This document shows, piece after piece, positions 6,285-6,302 of a stretch of DNA of 6,302 nt. The number at the start of each line of letters is the position of its first letter. The stretch's first letter is position 1. This DNA comes from Gammaproteobacteria bacterium (GTDB lineage: Bacteria > Pseudomonadota > Gammaproteobacteria > UBA9214). The stretch covers positions 7,119 through 13,420 of the forward strand of contig DMKK01000127.1 of the NCBI GenBank assembly GCA_003454335.1, given 5' to 3'. A program made the position numbers and the translations under genes. The notes below the pieces were generated by a model. It did no database searches, was not told where the DNA came from, and saw only the letters and a program-made list of their open reading frames with translations.

Positions 6285-6302
6285 TGGGTGCGTCGCTGCG
6301 CT

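Noticed and set aside
6284..6302. ATG overlapping the ppdK stop (TGATG), possible start of a coupled gene
   Set aside because: Only six codons are visible before the window ends and there is no Shine-Dalgarno site, so it cannot be supported.

Overview
The window looks like ordinary chromosomal sequence from a proteobacterium. The tightly packed genes, the Shine-Dalgarno sites of AGGAGA type and the character of the proteins suggest a gammaproteobacterium, perhaps an environmental or sulfur-oxidizer-like lineage. No rRNA, tRNA or other taxonomic marker is present, so this placement is an inference.

Layout, left to right. (1) Positions 1-71, minus strand: the first 23 codons of a truncated gene that begins like a small membrane protein, with a strong Shine-Dalgarno site. 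(2) About 305 bases without a convincing gene between divergent genes. (3) 389-2320, plus strand: a 643-residue membrane protein of the CASTOR/POLLUX-like ion-channel family, with two membrane segments and a duplicated RCK/TrkA-type cytoplasmic region. (4) 2321-2469: the gap between convergent genes, dominated by a perfect 28-bp inverted repeat that may serve as the leftward operon's terminator and resembles a dispersed repeat. (5) 2470-2832 and 2882-3379, minus strand: a single-domain response regulator preceded, in transcriptional order, by a two-CBS-domain protein; they are 49 bases apart and probably cotranscribed. (6) 3380-3524: an AT-rich divergent promoter region. (7) 3525-6284, plus strand: a complete pyruvate phosphate dikinase (ppdK) of 919 residues, longer than the classical enzyme because of an insertion in the C-terminal domain.

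Functional reading. PPDK interconverts pyruvate and PEP while using ATP and Pi and releasing AMP and PPi. The divergent neighbour has paired CBS domains, a fold that often binds adenine nucleotides, and is followed by a receiver-only phosphorelay protein. An energy-charge or signalling link to carbon flux is possible but is inference from position alone. The channel gene is convergent with this pair and has no evident mechanistic tie. I saw no CRISPR array, transposase, phage gene or clearly new multi-gene system. The most notable items are the intergenic inverted repeat, the atypical pore loop of the channel, and the insertion and unusual active-site-proximal motifs of the dikinase.
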